Numbered from the stretch's first letter, positions 1 to 13,820 are shown. The stretch is DNA of 64,000 nt from Betaproteobacteria bacterium (GCA_947458265.1 CANGYF010000001.1:1-64000), one strand, 5' to 3'. The notes: generated by a model not told the origin, from the sequence alone. Translations and numbers: made by a program.

Positions 1-3742
<3,742 letters not shown>

Positions 3743-3759
3743 CCGAGGGGACGACGACC

Positions 3760-4488
3760 ATGGGCCTTGCAAGTTCCTACCAGCAGCGGCGCGGGCAGAT
3801 CGAGACCTACTTCGATCGCACCGCGGTGCAGGCGTGGGCACGGCTGACCTCCGATGCGCCGGTGAGTGGCGTGCGGGCGAAAGTTCGCGCCGGGCGCGAC
3901 GAGATGCGCAGCACCCTGCTCGGCTGGCTCCCTGCAGACCTGACCGGTCGCCGGCTGCTCGACGCCGGCTGCGGCACCGGAGCGCTCGCAGTCGAAGCCG
4001 CCCGCCGCGGCGCTGAAGTCGTGGCCATCGACCTGTCGTCGACCCTGGTCGACCTCGCGCGCGAGCGCCTGCCAGCCGATATCGCCGAACGAAACCGCGC
4101 CGGTGGCGGCAGCGGCACGATCGACTTCCGCTCCGGCGACATGCTCGACCCGGCGCTCGGTTCGTTCGACCACGTGGTCGGCATGGATTCGGTGATCCAC
4201 TACGACAACGACGACGTCATCTCGGTCCTGGCGGCACTGGCCGAGCGCACGTCCACGTCGATGGTATTCACCTTCGCACCGCGCACCCCGCTGCTGACCG
4301 TGCTGATTGGCGTCGGCAAGCTGTTCCCGCGCGGCGATCGATCGCCGATGATCGAGCCGGTATCCGAACGGCGCCTGCGTCGTGCGGTGGCGAACGAACC
4401 GTCGCTCGACCGCTGGCAGATCGGCCGCACCCGGCGCATCTCCCGCAGCTTCTACATTTCTCAGGCAATGGAGCTGGTCCGCGCATGA
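3760..4488 (+). CDS. bchM: Magnesium-protoporphyrin IX O-methyltransferase (BchM)
   Basis: BchM uses SAM to methylate the ring C propionate of Mg-protoporphyrin IX, making the monomethyl ester that AcsF uses. The 242-residue protein has a class I SAM-binding core: LLDAGCGTG (motif I), then VVAIDLSSTLV. It also carries a typical N-terminal YFDR segment. I chose the ATG at 3760 over the upstream in-frame TTG at 3739, because GAGGGG (3745-3750) sits 9 bases before it and the TTG overlaps the end of bchL. The stop overlaps the lhaA start (ATGA), so the two are probably translationally coupled. Confidence 0.94.
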   Translation: MGLASSYQQRRGQIETYFDRTAVQAWARLTSDAPVSGVRAKVRAGRDEMRSTLLGWLPADLTGRRLLDAGCGTGALAVEAARRGAEVVAIDLSSTLVDLARERLPADIAERNRAGGGSGTIDFRSGDMLDPALGSFDHVVGMDSVIHYDNDDVISVLAALAERTSTSMVFTFAPRTPLLTVLIGVGKLFPRGDRSPMIEPVSERRLRRAVANEPSLDRWQIGRTRRISRSFYISQAMELVRA

Positions 4489-5951
4489 ATTCGGTGTCGC
4501 TCGCCCATCGTGCCTACGGCCTGAGCCGCAAGCTCGCGCCGAACTGGCAGAAGCTCGGGCCGCGCTTCATGCCGTTTGCCGATGCGGCGACCGAAGACCT
4601 GCCGCTGTCCCGCCTGCTGCGGCTGTCGCTGTTCCAGGTTTCCGTGGGTATCGCGATCGCGCTGCTGGTGGGCACGCTGAACCGGGTGATGATCGTCGAA
4701 CTGGGCGTAGGTGCCTGGCTGGTCGCGCTGATGGTGTCGCTCCCGGTGCTGGTCGCGCCATTGCGGGCCCTGGTCGGCTTCCGTTCCGACGTCCATCGCT
4801 CCGCACTCGGTTGGCGCCGGGTGCCATATGTCTGGATGGGCTCGTGCCTCCAGTTCGGCGGGCTGGCGATCATGCCGTTCGCACTGTTGCTCCTGACCGG
4901 CCGCGGCGAGCCGGGTTCGATCTGGCTCGGCTACATCGGTGCGGCGGTGGCGTTCCTGATGGTCGGGGGAGGCGTGCAGACCACCCAGACCGCCGGCCTC
5001 GCGCTGGCCACCGACCTTGCGTCGGCGCAGACCCGGCCGCGCGTGGTCGCCCTGATGTACGTGATGCTGCTGGTCGGCATGGTCGGTGCCGGCATCGTTT
5101 TCAGCGTGGCACTCGCGAATTTCTCCGAGACCCGGCTGGTGCAGGTGATCCAGAGCGCTGCGGTGCTCAGCGTGCTGCTCAACGCCGTCGCGCTGTGGAA
5201 GCAGGAGCCGCGCGACCCGGGCCGTAACCGTGACCGTACGGCCGATACGCCCGGCTTTCGTGAGACCTGGCGGATGTTCATCGTGCAGCCGCAGGCGCGC
5301 CGCTTCCTGTGGACCGTCGGCCTGGGCACGATGGCGTTCAACATGCAGGACATCGTGCTGGAACCCTACGGTGCTGAAGTGCTGAACCTGTCGGTCGGTG
5401 CCACCTCCGGGCTGACCGCGCTGCTCGCCGGCGGCTCCCTCGCCGCCTTCGCGCTGGCCGCCCGCCTGCTCACCCGAGGTACGGATGCGATGCGCGTGGC
5501 CGCGGCCGGTGCCGTGCTCGGGCTTCCAGCCTTCGCCGCAGTCGTGTTCTCGGCGCCGCTCGAGTCCCCGCTGCTGTTCCGGGCCGGGACCCTGCTGATC
5601 GGATTCGGCGGCGGCTTGTTCGCGGTCGGCACGCTGTGCGCGGCGATGGGCATGGAGCGCCGCGAGCATGTCGGCCTCGCGCTCGGCGCATGGGGCGCCG
5701 TCCAGGCGACCTGCGCCGGGGTCGCGATCGCCCTCGGCGGCGCGATCCGCGACGTGGTCTCGCATGTCGCCACACAGGGCCTGCTCGGCGAGGCGTTGAT
5801 GAGCACGACCACCGGATACAGCTTCGTCTGGCACATCGAGATCTATCTGCTGTTTGCAACGCTGATCGCGCTCGGACCCCTCGTCCGGCCGGTCGGTCAA
5901 TCCCGCCGCGAGGCACCATCGAAGTTCGGCATGGCCGGCCTGCCCGGCTGA
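4485..5951 (+). CDS. lhaA: PucC/LhaA-family LH1 assembly membrane protein
   Basis: This is a 488-residue, roughly 12-span MFS-fold inner-membrane protein of the BCH2/PucC family. The N-terminal region KLAPNWQKLGPRFMPFADA and the conserved PLRALVGFRSDVH loop fit the LhaA branch. In Rhodobacter, LhaA promotes LH1 assembly and may deliver bacteriochlorophyll to apoproteins. Its place between bchM and puhA is the standard one, which supports LhaA rather than the LH2-linked PucC. The start overlaps the bchM stop by 4 bases. A long minus-strand open frame covering the same DNA is a GC-driven shadow. Confidence 0.93.
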   Translation: MNSVSLAHRAYGLSRKLAPNWQKLGPRFMPFADAATEDLPLSRLLRLSLFQVSVGIAIALLVGTLNRVMIVELGVGAWLVALMVSLPVLVAPLRALVGFRSDVHRSALGWRRVPYVWMGSCLQFGGLAIMPFALLLLTGRGEPGSIWLGYIGAAVAFLMVGGGVQTTQTAGLALATDLASAQTRPRVVALMYVMLLVGMVGAGIVFSVALANFSETRLVQVIQSAAVLSVLLNAVALWKQEPRDPGRNRDRTADTPGFRETWRMFIVQPQARRFLWTVGLGTMAFNMQDIVLEPYGAEVLNLSVGATSGLTALLAGGSLAAFALAARLLTRGTDAMRVAAAGAVLGLPAFAAVVFSAPLESPLLFRAGTLLIGFGGGLFAVGTLCAAMGMERREHVGLALGAWGAVQATCAGVAIALGGAIRDVVSHVATQGLLGEALMSTTTGYSFVWHIEIYLLFATLIALGPLVRPVGQSRREAPSKFGMAGLPG

Positions 5952-6002
5952 TCGAAGCAGTCATTACCCGAAGCGGAACGTCCGCAACAAGGAGAGCGAA
6001 AC

Positions 6003-6764
6003 ATGGGAACCGGCGCCATCACCCAATACGTCGACGTCGCGCAGCTCGTGCTGTATATGTTCTGGGCATTCTTCTTCGGCCTGATCTACTACCTGGTCCG
6101 AGAGGGCCATCGCGAAGGCTATCCGATGGAGACCGATGGCCACGCGCGCGGCACCATCACTGGCTGGCCAGTACCGGAACCGAAGACCTTCCTGATGGCC
6201 GACGGGTCGACAGTCGTCGTGCCTGACCCGAACAAGAAGGAGCCGACGATCAGTGCCGAGCCGAACCATTCGTGGATTGGCGCGCCGCTGGTCCCGACCG
6301 GCAATCCGCTGCTGGCCGGTGTCGGTCCTGGTGCCTACGCGCAGCGTGCCGACGTACCCGAGCCCGACGAACACGGCAAGCCGAAGATCGTGCCCCTGCG
6401 CACCGCCGAAGGGTTCGGCATCGCGCGCCAGGATCGCGATCCGCGCGGCATGCAGATCATCGGTGCCGACGGCATCGCGGGCGGTGTGGTCAAGGACCTC
6501 TGGGTTGACCGCATGGAGATGGCTTTCCGCTTCCTCGAGATCGAGGTCCCTGGCGCTGCGCGCAACGTGCTGATCCCCATGCTGTTCGTGCGCATCGGCC
6601 GCGACAGCGTGAAGGTCGAGGCGGTCCTCGGCGCGCAGATCGCGCAGGCACCGGTCACACGGCATCCCGACCTGATCACCATGCTCGAGGACGAGAAGAT
6701 CAGCGCGTTCTACGGCGCCGGCACCCTGTACGCCACTCCCGACCGCGCTGAAGCCCTGCTATGA
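6003..6764 (+). CDS. puhA: Photosynthetic reaction centre H subunit (PuhA)
   Basis: PuhA is the reaction-centre subunit that caps the cytoplasmic face of the L/M core and helps proton delivery to QB. The 253-residue protein has a short periplasmic N-terminus and one membrane helix at about residues 10-32. The following segment is the conserved YYLVREGHREGYP. The rest is a PRC-barrel cytoplasmic domain with GGVVKDLWVDRMEMAFRFLE. Length and features match the family. An AGGAG ribosome site lies in the 51-bp spacer after lhaA, and the stop overlaps the puhB start (ATGA). Confidence 0.97.
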   Translation: MGTGAITQYVDVAQLVLYMFWAFFFGLIYYLVREGHREGYPMETDGHARGTITGWPVPEPKTFLMADGSTVVVPDPNKKEPTISAEPNHSWIGAPLVPTGNPLLAGVGPGAYAQRADVPEPDEHGKPKIVPLRTAEGFGIARQDRDPRGMQIIGADGIAGGVVKDLWVDRMEMAFRFLEIEVPGAARNVLIPMLFVRIGRDSVKVEAVLGAQIAQAPVTRHPDLITMLEDEKISAFYGAGTLYATPDRAEALL

Positions 6765-7486
6765 GCAACAGCCTCGACGCATACAACGGGCACGAGCACG
6801 AACTCGAGCCCCAGTACGGGCTGCCGGAGCCGTTGCCCGCCGCCGAGCGCATCCTGTGGCAGGCGTCACCGCAATGGCGCGGAGTAGCACTGCGCGTGTT
6901 CCATGTTCGCAAGCTGGCCATCTACTTCGCGCTGATCCTCGCGTTGCGTGGCGCACTGCTGGTGTCCGACGGCGCGCCGGTCGGGGATGCCATCATCGAT
7001 CTGCTGTGGCTCGCCCCCGTACCTTTGTTCGCGCTGGCCCTCCTCGCCTCGCTTGCCTGGATGACCAGCCGGACGACGGTCTACACACTGACCAACAAGC
7101 GGTTGGTGATGCGCATCGGCATCGTGCTCACGCTGACCTTCAACCTGCCGCTGCGCACCCTGCGCAACGCAGACCTGCGGCTCGACCGGGACGGCAGCGG
7201 GGACATCGCGGTGCTGCTGCCGGCTTCCGACCACATCGGCTACCTGAATCTCTGGCCCCACGCCCGTCCGTGGCGCATGAAGCATCCCGAGCCGATGCTG
7301 CGAAGCGTCCCCGATGCGGCAGCCGTCGCACGCCTGCTGGTAGAGGCCTGGTCGGCCGCCACGGGTACCGATGCCACCGGCAGCGCAGCCACGACAAGTC
7401 CTGAGCCGATGCAGCCGGCCACCGCGGCACCACGCCGCAGCCCGGTGGCGCATGGCGGCACCGTTGGCGCCCTGCCGGCGCACTGA
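6761..7486 (+). CDS. puhB: Photosynthetic complex assembly protein PuhB
   Basis: PuhB is a membrane protein needed for efficient reaction-centre assembly in Rhodobacter. The 241-residue protein has the conserved front part LPEPLPAAERILWQASPQW. Two hydrophobic spans follow at about residues 48-66 and 75-98. A PH-like domain then begins with TVYTLTNKRLVMRIGI. The last 50 or so residues are low-complexity (Ala, Thr, Pro) and may be disordered. It overlaps puhA by 4 bases and is followed by puhC, as in other purple bacteria. Confidence 0.93.
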   Translation: MSNSLDAYNGHEHELEPQYGLPEPLPAAERILWQASPQWRGVALRVFHVRKLAIYFALILALRGALLVSDGAPVGDAIIDLLWLAPVPLFALALLASLAWMTSRTTVYTLTNKRLVMRIGIVLTLTFNLPLRTLRNADLRLDRDGSGDIAVLLPASDHIGYLNLWPHARPWRMKHPEPMLRSVPDAAAVARLLVEAWSAATGTDATGSAATTSPEPMQPATAAPRRSPVAHGGTVGALPAH

Positions 7487-7516
7487 CCCCCGAACCGCAC
7501 GAACAGGCCGACCCGA

Positions 7517-8023
7517 ATGAGCGAAGTCTCCGTACATGACCAGGTCCCGCGCGGTGCGCTGGTGGGCATCGGAATCCTGCTGGCGGTGTCCCTTGTGGCG
7601 GTCACGGCCGTCCGTGTATCCGGTATCGACGTGCGCGTGCCGGATGCCGAAGCGGTCGCAACCCGCGACCTGCGCTTCGAAGATACCCCGGCTGGAGGCG
7701 TCGCCGTGATCGATGCCTCGACTGGCCGGGTGTTGGAGTCCTTCACCGGCGAGCAGGGTTTCCTGCGCGGGTCGCTGCGCGCGCTGGCTCGCGAGCGCAA
7801 GGCGCATGGGCTTGGCTCCGATCTTCCTTTCCAGCTGATCGGCCGCAAGGACGGACGCCTTACCCTGATCGACAACGCCACCGGTGCCCGGATCGACCTC
7901 GAGTCCTTCGGCCCGACCAACGCCGGGGTGTTCGCCCGCCTGCTGCTCGACAGCGGGACGTCGACGCGCGACATCACGCCGCCGCAAAGCGCATCCCTCG
8001 CCACGCAGACCGTGCGCCCGTAA
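7517..8023 (+). CDS. puhC: Photosynthetic complex assembly protein PuhC
   Basis: PuhC is a small single-span protein that supports LH1/reaction-centre organisation. The 168-residue product has a short cytoplasmic N-terminus with the [13 protein letters not shown] start typical of the family and one membrane helix at about residues 14-34. The periplasmic domain includes [19 protein letters not shown] and a late [17 protein letters not shown] segment. Identity rests on these features and its place between puhB and acsF. The family is divergent, so sequence alone is weaker evidence than synteny. Confidence 0.9.
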   Translation: MSEVSVHDQVPRGALVGIGILLAVSLVAVTAVRVSGIDVRVPDAEAVATRDLRFEDTPAGGVAVIDASTGRVLESFTGEQGFLRGSLRALARERKAHGLGSDLPFQLIGRKDGRLTLIDNATGARIDLESFGPTNAGVFARLLLDSGTSTRDITPPQSASLATQTVRP

Positions 8024-8039
8024 ATCCAGGAGCCCCACG

Positions 8040-9107
8040 ATGGAAACCACAGCACCCGTCATCACTTCCGGCCTCGAGGCGACCCGCCTGGCGGAAACCA
8101 GCACGATGCTCAGCCCGCGCTTCTACACGACCGACTTTGCGGCGATGAACCGCATGGACGTGTCGCTGGTGCGCGCCGAGTGGGACAAGCTGATGCTGGA
8201 GTTCGAAGGCGACAACAACGTCGACCACTTCAAGCGCACGCCCGAGTTCACCTCCGAGATCCGCCAACTGCCGGACGCGCTGCAGCGCGAGTTCCTCGAT
8301 TTCCTGATCTCGTCGGTAACCTCCGAGTTCTCCGGTTGCGTGCTTTACAAGGAGATCGAGAAGAACGTCACCAACCCGGACATCAAGCAGCTGATGCACT
8401 TCATGGCACGCGACGAGTCGCGCCATGCCGGTTTCATCAACATGTCGCTCAAGGATTTCGGCGTCGCGGTAGACCTCGGCTTCCTCAAGCGCGAGAAGAA
8501 GTACACCTACTTCCGGCCCAAGTTCATCCTGTACGCGACCTACCTCTCCGAGAAGATCGGTTACGCGCGCTACATCTCGATCTTCCGCCAGCTCGAGCGC
8601 CATCCCGAGCATCGGTTCCATCCGATCTTCAAGTGGTTCCAGCGCTGGTGCAACGATGAGTTCCGGCACGGCGAGGCGCTCGCGCTGCTGATGCGCGCCG
8701 ACCCGAAGCTGCTGACTGGCCTGAACAAGCTCTGGATCCGCTTCTTCCTGCTCGCGGTGTACGCGACGATGTACGTGCGCGACCACACCCGCGAAGAACT
8801 GCACCATGCGCTCGGCCTGGACTCGACCGAATACGACTTCCAGGTGTTCCGGATCACCTCCGAAATCGCCCGGCAGGTATTCCCGATCGAACTCGACATC
8901 GATGATCCGCGCTTCCGCAGCGGACTCGAGGCCCTGTGCCGCATCAGTGCCGACAACGAGCGCGCGAAGGCGCAGGGCGGGCTGGTCGGCAAGGTGAGGC
9001 AGGCGGCGTGTGCCGTCCGTGCAGCCGGCATGTTCGCGCGCCTGTACCTGCTGCCGGTCAAGCGCAATGCGATACCCGACCAGGTCCTGATGGCACCGGC
9101 CTGGTAG
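8040..9107 (+). CDS. acsF: Aerobic Mg-protoporphyrin IX monomethyl ester cyclase (AcsF)
   Basis: AcsF is the diiron oxygenase that uses O2 to form the isocyclic ring E, converting Mg-protoporphyrin monomethyl ester to divinyl-protochlorophyllide. The 355-residue protein shows ferritin-like diiron motifs DESRH (residues 125-129) and DEFRH (206-210), with Glu-rich helices ahead of each. The ATG at 8040 has an AGGAG site at 8028-8032; longer in-frame starts run into puhC and are rejected. Its presence means the organism can make bacteriochlorophyll with oxygen present. The anaerobic enzyme BchE is not seen in this window. Confidence 0.96.
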   Translation: METTAPVITSGLEATRLAETSTMLSPRFYTTDFAAMNRMDVSLVRAEWDKLMLEFEGDNNVDHFKRTPEFTSEIRQLPDALQREFLDFLISSVTSEFSGCVLYKEIEKNVTNPDIKQLMHFMARDESRHAGFINMSLKDFGVAVDLGFLKREKKYTYFRPKFILYATYLSEKIGYARYISIFRQLERHPEHRFHPIFKWFQRWCNDEFRHGEALALLMRADPKLLTGLNKLWIRFFLLAVYATMYVRDHTREELHHALGLDSTEYDFQVFRITSEIARQVFPIELDIDDPRFRSGLEALCRISADNERAKAQGGLVGKVRQAACAVRAAGMFARLYLLPVKRNAIPDQVLMAPAW

Positions 9108-9146
9108 GCGCGCAAGCGTCCGATCCAACGGCAAGGCCCGCACTGA

Positions 9147-9971
9147 ATGACCGACCTGTTAGTCCCCGCGCTGTACGCGATGTTCGTCTGGTGGTTCACC
9201 ACCGGGCTGATCGTCTGGCTCGACGGCTTGCCCGTATCGACCTATCGCTGGTCGATGGCGGGCGCGACGGTGGTCGGCATCGCCGCGCTGTATGCACTGT
9301 CGCAGACGGCCTATGACCCGACGGTCGCCGGCGCGTACTGCGCGTTCAGCAGCGCGGTGCTGGTCTGGGGCTGGATAGAGGTGGCCTTCCTGTTGGGCTT
9401 CGTGACGGGTCCCCGCCGCGAGCCCTCGCCGCCGGGCGCCAGCGACTACCAGCGATTCCGCCATGCCGTCGGCGCGATCCTGCACCACGAGCTGTTCATC
9501 CTCGCGGCCGGCGTGGCGGTGGTGGTAGTGACCCTGGATGCACCGAACCAGACCGGGACCTGGACGTTCATGATCCTGTGGGCGATGCGCCTGTCGGCCA
9601 AGCTCAACCTCTTCCTCGGCGTGCGTAACCGCGGCGAAGACTTCCTGCCCGAGAAGATGCGTCACATCGACAGCTACTTCGCGCGCCGGCCGGTCAACCT
9701 GCTTTTCCCGGTGGCGGTCACCGCCGCGACCGCGCTTGCGGCCGTCTTCTGGGCACATGCCGCGATGCCCCATGCCAGCAGCTTCGATGTGGCCAAGTAC
9801 GTGCTCGCTGCGACGCTGCTTTCGCTGGCCATCCTCGAACACTGGTTCATGGTGCTGCCGCTGTCGTCGACGGCCCTCTGGAAATGGGCGATGCGCAACC
9901 GGCGCAAGCCCGAGCCCGTTCCCTTGCCGTCGGCATCCATCGGTCCGATCGAACTCGCCACCCGCCGCTGA
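9147..9971 (+). CDS. puhE: Putative photosynthetic complex assembly protein PuhE
   Basis: This is a 274-residue polytopic membrane protein with about seven hydrophobic spans. It matches the PuhE (DUF3623, 'assembly protein 2') family found next to acsF/puh genes in many phototrophs. Conserved-looking elements are the short loop QTAYDPTVAGAYCAF and the KLNLFLGVRNRGEDFLPEKM segment between helices. Its exact job is not established; in Rhodobacter the homologue affects reaction-centre and bacteriochlorophyll levels. It follows acsF by 39 bp and precedes crtI by 21 bp. Confidence 0.9.
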   Translation: MTDLLVPALYAMFVWWFTTGLIVWLDGLPVSTYRWSMAGATVVGIAALYALSQTAYDPTVAGAYCAFSSAVLVWGWIEVAFLLGFVTGPRREPSPPGASDYQRFRHAVGAILHHELFILAAGVAVVVVTLDAPNQTGTWTFMILWAMRLSAKLNLFLGVRNRGEDFLPEKMRHIDSYFARRPVNLLFPVAVTAATALAAVFWAHAAMPHASSFDVAKYVLAATLLSLAILEHWFMVLPLSSTALWKWAMRNRRKPEPVPLPSASIGPIELATRR

Positions 9972-9992
9972 AGACAGCAGATTGAACAGCCG

Positions 9993-11588
9993 ATGAAATC
10001 GTTGCTTGTCCGTGCCACCACCAGCGGCGTCAAGACGCCACTTGCCCCCGACGGGCCCGGGCTGGTCCTGCCCTGTGCGCCGGTGCCGTCAGGGGCGCCG
10101 ACCGCGATCGTGATCGGCAGCGGCTTCGGCGGCCTCGCCGCCGCGGTACGGCTGTCCTGCCGTGGCTACGCAGTGACTGTGCTCGAGAAGCTCGACGCGC
10201 CGGGCGGCCGTGCCTACGTCCATCGGCAGGACGGCTTCACCTTCGATGCCGGCCCGACCATCATCACCGCGCCGTTCATGCTCGAGGAACTGTGGGCGAT
10301 GTGCGGCCGGCGCCTGTCCGACGACGTCGAACTGAAGGCACTCGACCCGTTCTACCGGATCCGCTTCGTAGACGGCACCCACTTCGACTACAGCGGCGAC
10401 CCGGTGAAGATGCGTGCCGAGGTGGCCCGCCTGAGCCCGGGTGACGCCGACGGCTACGACCGATTCATTGCGGAAGCCGAGCATTGCTACCGCCTGGGCT
10501 TCGAGCAGCTGGGCGGCGTGGCCTACGACAACGTCGGTACCTTGCTAGCTTCGGTGCCGTCGCTGGTGCGCATGCGCGGCTGGCGCACGATGTTCTCGAT
10601 GGTCGCGCACTATATGAAGGACCCCCGCCTGCAGGCTGCGTTCAGCCTGCAGACCCTGCTGATCGGCGGCAACCCGTTCTCCGTGACCTGCGTCTACAGC
10701 CTCATCAACGCCCTCGAGCGGCGCGCCGGCGTGCACTGGGCGATGGGCGGCACCGGTTCGCTGGTTCAGGGTCTGGTCAGCCTTCTCGAAGAGCGCGGCG
10801 GCAGGATCCGCTATGGCACGCAGGTGAAGCGCATCACCATCGAGGGCGGCCGCGCGACCGGGGTCGAACTCGAGGATGGCGAGCGGCTTCGGTCGGACAT
10901 CGTTGTGTCCAACGCCGACATGGCCTGGACCTACCGCAACCTGGTCGAGCCGCAGCATCGCCGGCACTGGACCGACCGCCGGATCGACCGCGGTCGCTAC
11001 TCGATGAGCCTGTTCGTCTGGTACTTCGGCGTCAAGCGCACCTACCCCGACGTGCCGCACCACATGATGCTCCTCGGCCCGCGCTACAAGGAGCTGCTCG
11101 ATGACATCTTCCGCAAGCACAAGCTCGCGGACGATTTCAGCCTGTACCTGCATCGGCCCACCGCCACCGACCCATCGATGGCTCCGCCCGGCTGCGATGC
11201 GTTCTATGTACTGTCGCCCGTGCCGCACCTCGACAGTGGCACCGACTGGCCGGCCTTCGCCGAGACCTATCGTGCGCGCATTGCCGAAGTGCTCGACCGT
11301 ACCGTGCTGCCGGGTTTCGAGCGCGACATCGTCACTTCGCGCCTCACGACGCCGCAGGATTTCCAGGACCGCCTCCTGTCGTACAAGGGCGCGGCGTTCG
11401 GCCTGGAGCCCTTGCTGCTGCAGAGCGCGTGGTTCCGGCCGCACAACCGCAGCGAAGACGTACAGCATCTTTATCTCGTCGGCGCCGGGACGCACCCCGG
11501 GGCCGGTGTCCCGGGTGTACTGATGTCGGCCAAGGCGCTCGACTCGGTGGTGCCCGACCCAGAACGGATTGCGAGGGTCCATGCCTGA
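9993..11588 (+). CDS. crtI: Phytoene desaturase (CrtI)
   Basis: CrtI is an FAD-dependent desaturase that introduces three or four double bonds into phytoene, giving neurosporene and/or lycopene. The 531-residue protein has a dinucleotide-binding motif VIGSGFGGLAAAVRL near residues 32-46, preceded by an N-terminal extension of about 30 residues. The C-terminal carotenoid-oxidase signature is also present (LYLVGAGTHPGAGVPGVLMS). Product length cannot be read from sequence; the nearby crtF implies a spheroidene or spirilloxanthin route. It overlaps crtB by 8 bases, so the pair is probably co-translated. Confidence 0.94.
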   Translation: MKSLLVRATTSGVKTPLAPDGPGLVLPCAPVPSGAPTAIVIGSGFGGLAAAVRLSCRGYAVTVLEKLDAPGGRAYVHRQDGFTFDAGPTIITAPFMLEELWAMCGRRLSDDVELKALDPFYRIRFVDGTHFDYSGDPVKMRAEVARLSPGDADGYDRFIAEAEHCYRLGFEQLGGVAYDNVGTLLASVPSLVRMRGWRTMFSMVAHYMKDPRLQAAFSLQTLLIGGNPFSVTCVYSLINALERRAGVHWAMGGTGSLVQGLVSLLEERGGRIRYGTQVKRITIEGGRATGVELEDGERLRSDIVVSNADMAWTYRNLVEPQHRRHWTDRRIDRGRYSMSLFVWYFGVKRTYPDVPHHMMLLGPRYKELLDDIFRKHKLADDFSLYLHRPTATDPSMAPPGCDAFYVLSPVPHLDSGTDWPAFAETYRARIAEVLDRTVLPGFERDIVTSRLTTPQDFQDRLLSYKGAAFGLEPLLLQSAWFRPHNRSEDVQHLYLVGAGTHPGAGVPGVLMSAKALDSVVPDPERIARVHA

Positions 11589-12738
11589 TACCGCGATGGT
11601 TTCCGTAGACGTTCGCAACGCGATGGCCGCGACGGTGGCCAGCGTATCCGACAACGCTGCCGCCGACGCAGGGTCCCTGCCTGGCGATCCGACCGCTGGC
11701 GGCGATGATCTCGTCGCCTGTGAAGCGCTGATGCGCGGCGGCTCGAAATCCTTCTTCGCTGCGTCGCGCGTGCTGCCGGCGCGGGTGCGTGCCCCCGCGA
11801 TCGCGCTCTACGCGTTCTGCCGCGTGGCCGACGATGCGATCGACCTTGCCGATGACCCGGCCGCCGCCGTCGAGCGGCTCGATGCGCGCCTGGATGCAAT
11901 CTATGCACGGCGCCCGGAAGCGTTCGAGTCTGACCGCGCGCTCTGCGCGGTGGTGCACCGCTTCGACCTGCCGCGCGGACTGCTCGATGCGCTGATCGAA
12001 GGTTTCCGCTGGGATTCCGAAGGCCGGCGCTACGAAACGCTCGCGCAGCTGGAAGACTACTGCGCCCGCGTCGCCGGCACGGTCGGCGCGATGATGGCGA
12101 TCCTGATGGGGACGCGCAGCCAGTCCGCGCTGGCGCGCGCCTGCGAGCTGGGCGTTGCGATGCAGCTCACCAACATCGCCCGCGACGTCGGCGAGGATGC
12201 ACGCAACGGCCGCCTGTACCTGCCGCGCGAATGGCTGCGCGAGGAAGGCATCGACCCACAGGCCTGGCTGGAGCAGCCGAGCTTCCAGCCTGGCATCGGG
12301 CGCGTGGTCGCCCGGCTGCTGGCGCTCGCCGACCAGCTCTACCAGCGTGCGGAAGAGGGTATCGCCGAGCTTCCGCGCGATTGCCGGGCGTCGATCATGG
12401 CCGCCCGTCTGGTGTATGCCGAGATCGGGCGCGAGGTCGAGCGCAGCGGGCTGGACAGCGTCTCCGGGCGGGCCGTCGTGTCGGCCGGGCGCAAGACCTG
12501 GCTGATGACCCGCGCGATGCTGGCCCGCGGCCTCGCGCAGCGCGCGGCTGTGACCGACCCGCAGGCGCATGCGATGGTGGAGGCGATCCGTTACCTTGTC
12601 GAGCAGGCGGTGGAGCCGGTCCTGCCGGTTCAGGCCGCGGCGCCCGACTCGTTCTACGAGCGCGCTGTCTGGGTGATCGAACTGTGCGAGCGCCTGCGGG
12701 CGCGCGAACGAAGCGGCCTGCGTACCGCGGAAGGTTGA
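11581..12738 (+). CDS. crtB: Phytoene synthase (CrtB)
   Basis: CrtB condenses two geranylgeranyl diphosphates to phytoene. The 385-residue product has the two Asp-rich Mg-binding regions: YAFCRVADDAID and QLTNIARDVGEDA. The downstream segment RLYLPREWL is typical of squalene/phytoene synthases. The chosen ATG lies inside the end of crtI and gives an N-terminal extension of about 45 low-complexity residues before the conserved LMRGGSKSFFAASRVLP; a later start cannot be excluded. It is the last photosynthesis gene before the housekeeping block. Confidence 0.94.
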   Translation: MPDTAMVSVDVRNAMAATVASVSDNAAADAGSLPGDPTAGGDDLVACEALMRGGSKSFFAASRVLPARVRAPAIALYAFCRVADDAIDLADDPAAAVERLDARLDAIYARRPEAFESDRALCAVVHRFDLPRGLLDALIEGFRWDSEGRRYETLAQLEDYCARVAGTVGAMMAILMGTRSQSALARACELGVAMQLTNIARDVGEDARNGRLYLPREWLREEGIDPQAWLEQPSFQPGIGRVVARLLALADQLYQRAEEGIAELPRDCRASIMAARLVYAEIGREVERSGLDSVSGRAVVSAGRKTWLMTRAMLARGLAQRAAVTDPQAHAMVEAIRYLVEQAVEPVLPVQAAAPDSFYERAVWVIELCERLRARERSGLRTAEG

Positions 12739-12881
12739 CGCAGCTCGCGGGTTGACGCTCGCCCTCGGGGCGGCAATGGGTCGCATCGGTACCGTCGGTA
12801 CCGGTTTCCATGCAAGTGCCGCGCCGGTCGGCGGTGCTACCATCAACGCCACCCCTTCCCGCCCGCGCGTCCCCGTTCCCG

Positions 12882-13820
12882 ATGACTGCTTCCGCCCCGC
12901 CCGTCGAATCGATCGTGATCGCGTCCCGCGAGAGCCTGCTCGCCATGTGGCAGGCCGAGCATGTGCAGGCCCGGCTGCGCGAGCGCTACCCGGGCATCGA
13001 CGTGAGCATCCTGGGCATGACGACCGAGGGTGACCGTATCCTCGACGTCTCGCTGTCGAAGATCGGTGGCAAGGGCCTGTTCGTGAAGGAGCTGGAGCAG
13101 GCGATGATCGATTCGCGCGCGGACATCGCGGTGCATTCGATGAAGGACGTGCCGATGCTGCTGCCGGACGGCTTCGCGCTGCCGGCGATCCTGCAGCGTG
13201 AAGACCCGCGCGACGCGTTCGTCTCCAACAATTACCGGCTGCTGTCCGAGCTTCCCGAAGGCAGCGTCGTCGGTACCTCCAGCCTGCGCCGCGAGAGCCA
13301 GTTGCGCGCGCGCTTCCCGCACCTCGACGTGCAGCCGCTGCGCGGCAACGTGCAGACCCGGCTGCGCAAGCTCGACGAAGGCCAGTACGCGGCAATCATC
13401 CTGGCCGCCGCCGGCCTGAAGCGCCTCGGCCTGGCGGAGCGCATCGCCTCCTTCCTCACCACCGAAGAGAGCCTGCCGGCCGTCGGTCAGGGCGCGGTCG
13501 GCATCGAATGCCGCAGTGACGACCACAGGCTGCAGGCTGCGCTGGCCGCCCTTGCCGATCCGACCACGACTGCCTGCGTGCTCGCCGAGCGCGCCCTGTC
13601 GCGCTCGCTCGGTGGTAGCTGCACGGTGCCGCTGGGCGGTTTCGCCGAGATCATCGACGGCACCCTGCAGCTGCGCGGGTTCGTCGCCAGCCCCGATGGC
13701 AAGCGCATGGTCAGCGACCGCGTAAGCGGTCCGCCGTCGACCGGGGAGGCACTCGGCAAGTCGCTTGCGCAACGGCTGACCGACCTGGGCGCGGCGGAGA
13801 TCCTGGCCGCCCTGCCGTGA
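12882..13820 (+). CDS. hemC: Hydroxymethylbilane synthase (HemC)
   Basis: HemC (porphobilinogen deaminase) joins four porphobilinogens into hydroxymethylbilane, feeding heme and bacteriochlorophyll. The 312-residue protein contains [20 protein letters not shown] and the dipyrromethane-cofactor cysteine C247 in [11 protein letters not shown] chose the ATG at 12882 because it gives the normal family length; an in-frame ATG at 12810 would add 24 Pro/Ser-rich residues not expected in the family. The 143-bp spacer after crtB suggests its own promoter, but no clear boxes were identified. The stop overlaps hemD (GTGA). Confidence 0.96.
   Translation: MTASAPPVESIVIASRESLLAMWQAEHVQARLRERYPGIDVSILGMTTEGDRILDVSLSKIGGKGLFVKELEQAMIDSRADIAVHSMKDVPMLLPDGFALPAILQREDPRDAFVSNNYRLLSELPEGSVVGTSSLRRESQLRARFPHLDVQPLRGNVQTRLRKLDEGQYAAIILAAAGLKRLGLAERIASFLTTEESLPAVGQGAVGIECRSDDHRLQAALAALADPTTTACVLAERALSRSLGGSCTVPLGGFAEIIDGTLQLRGFVASPDGKRMVSDRVSGPPSTGEALGKSLAQRLTDLGAAEILAALP

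Noticed and set aside
4461-5900. 479-residue minus-strand open frame opposite lhaA
   Set aside because: It is antisense to a clear PucC-family gene and has a biased His/Gln/Arg/Asp-rich composition typical of GC-rich shadow frames.
11344-13395. 683-residue minus-strand open frame across crtI, crtB and hemC
   Set aside because: It spans several real genes on the opposite strand and is Arg/Ala/Ser-rich with no recognisable domain.
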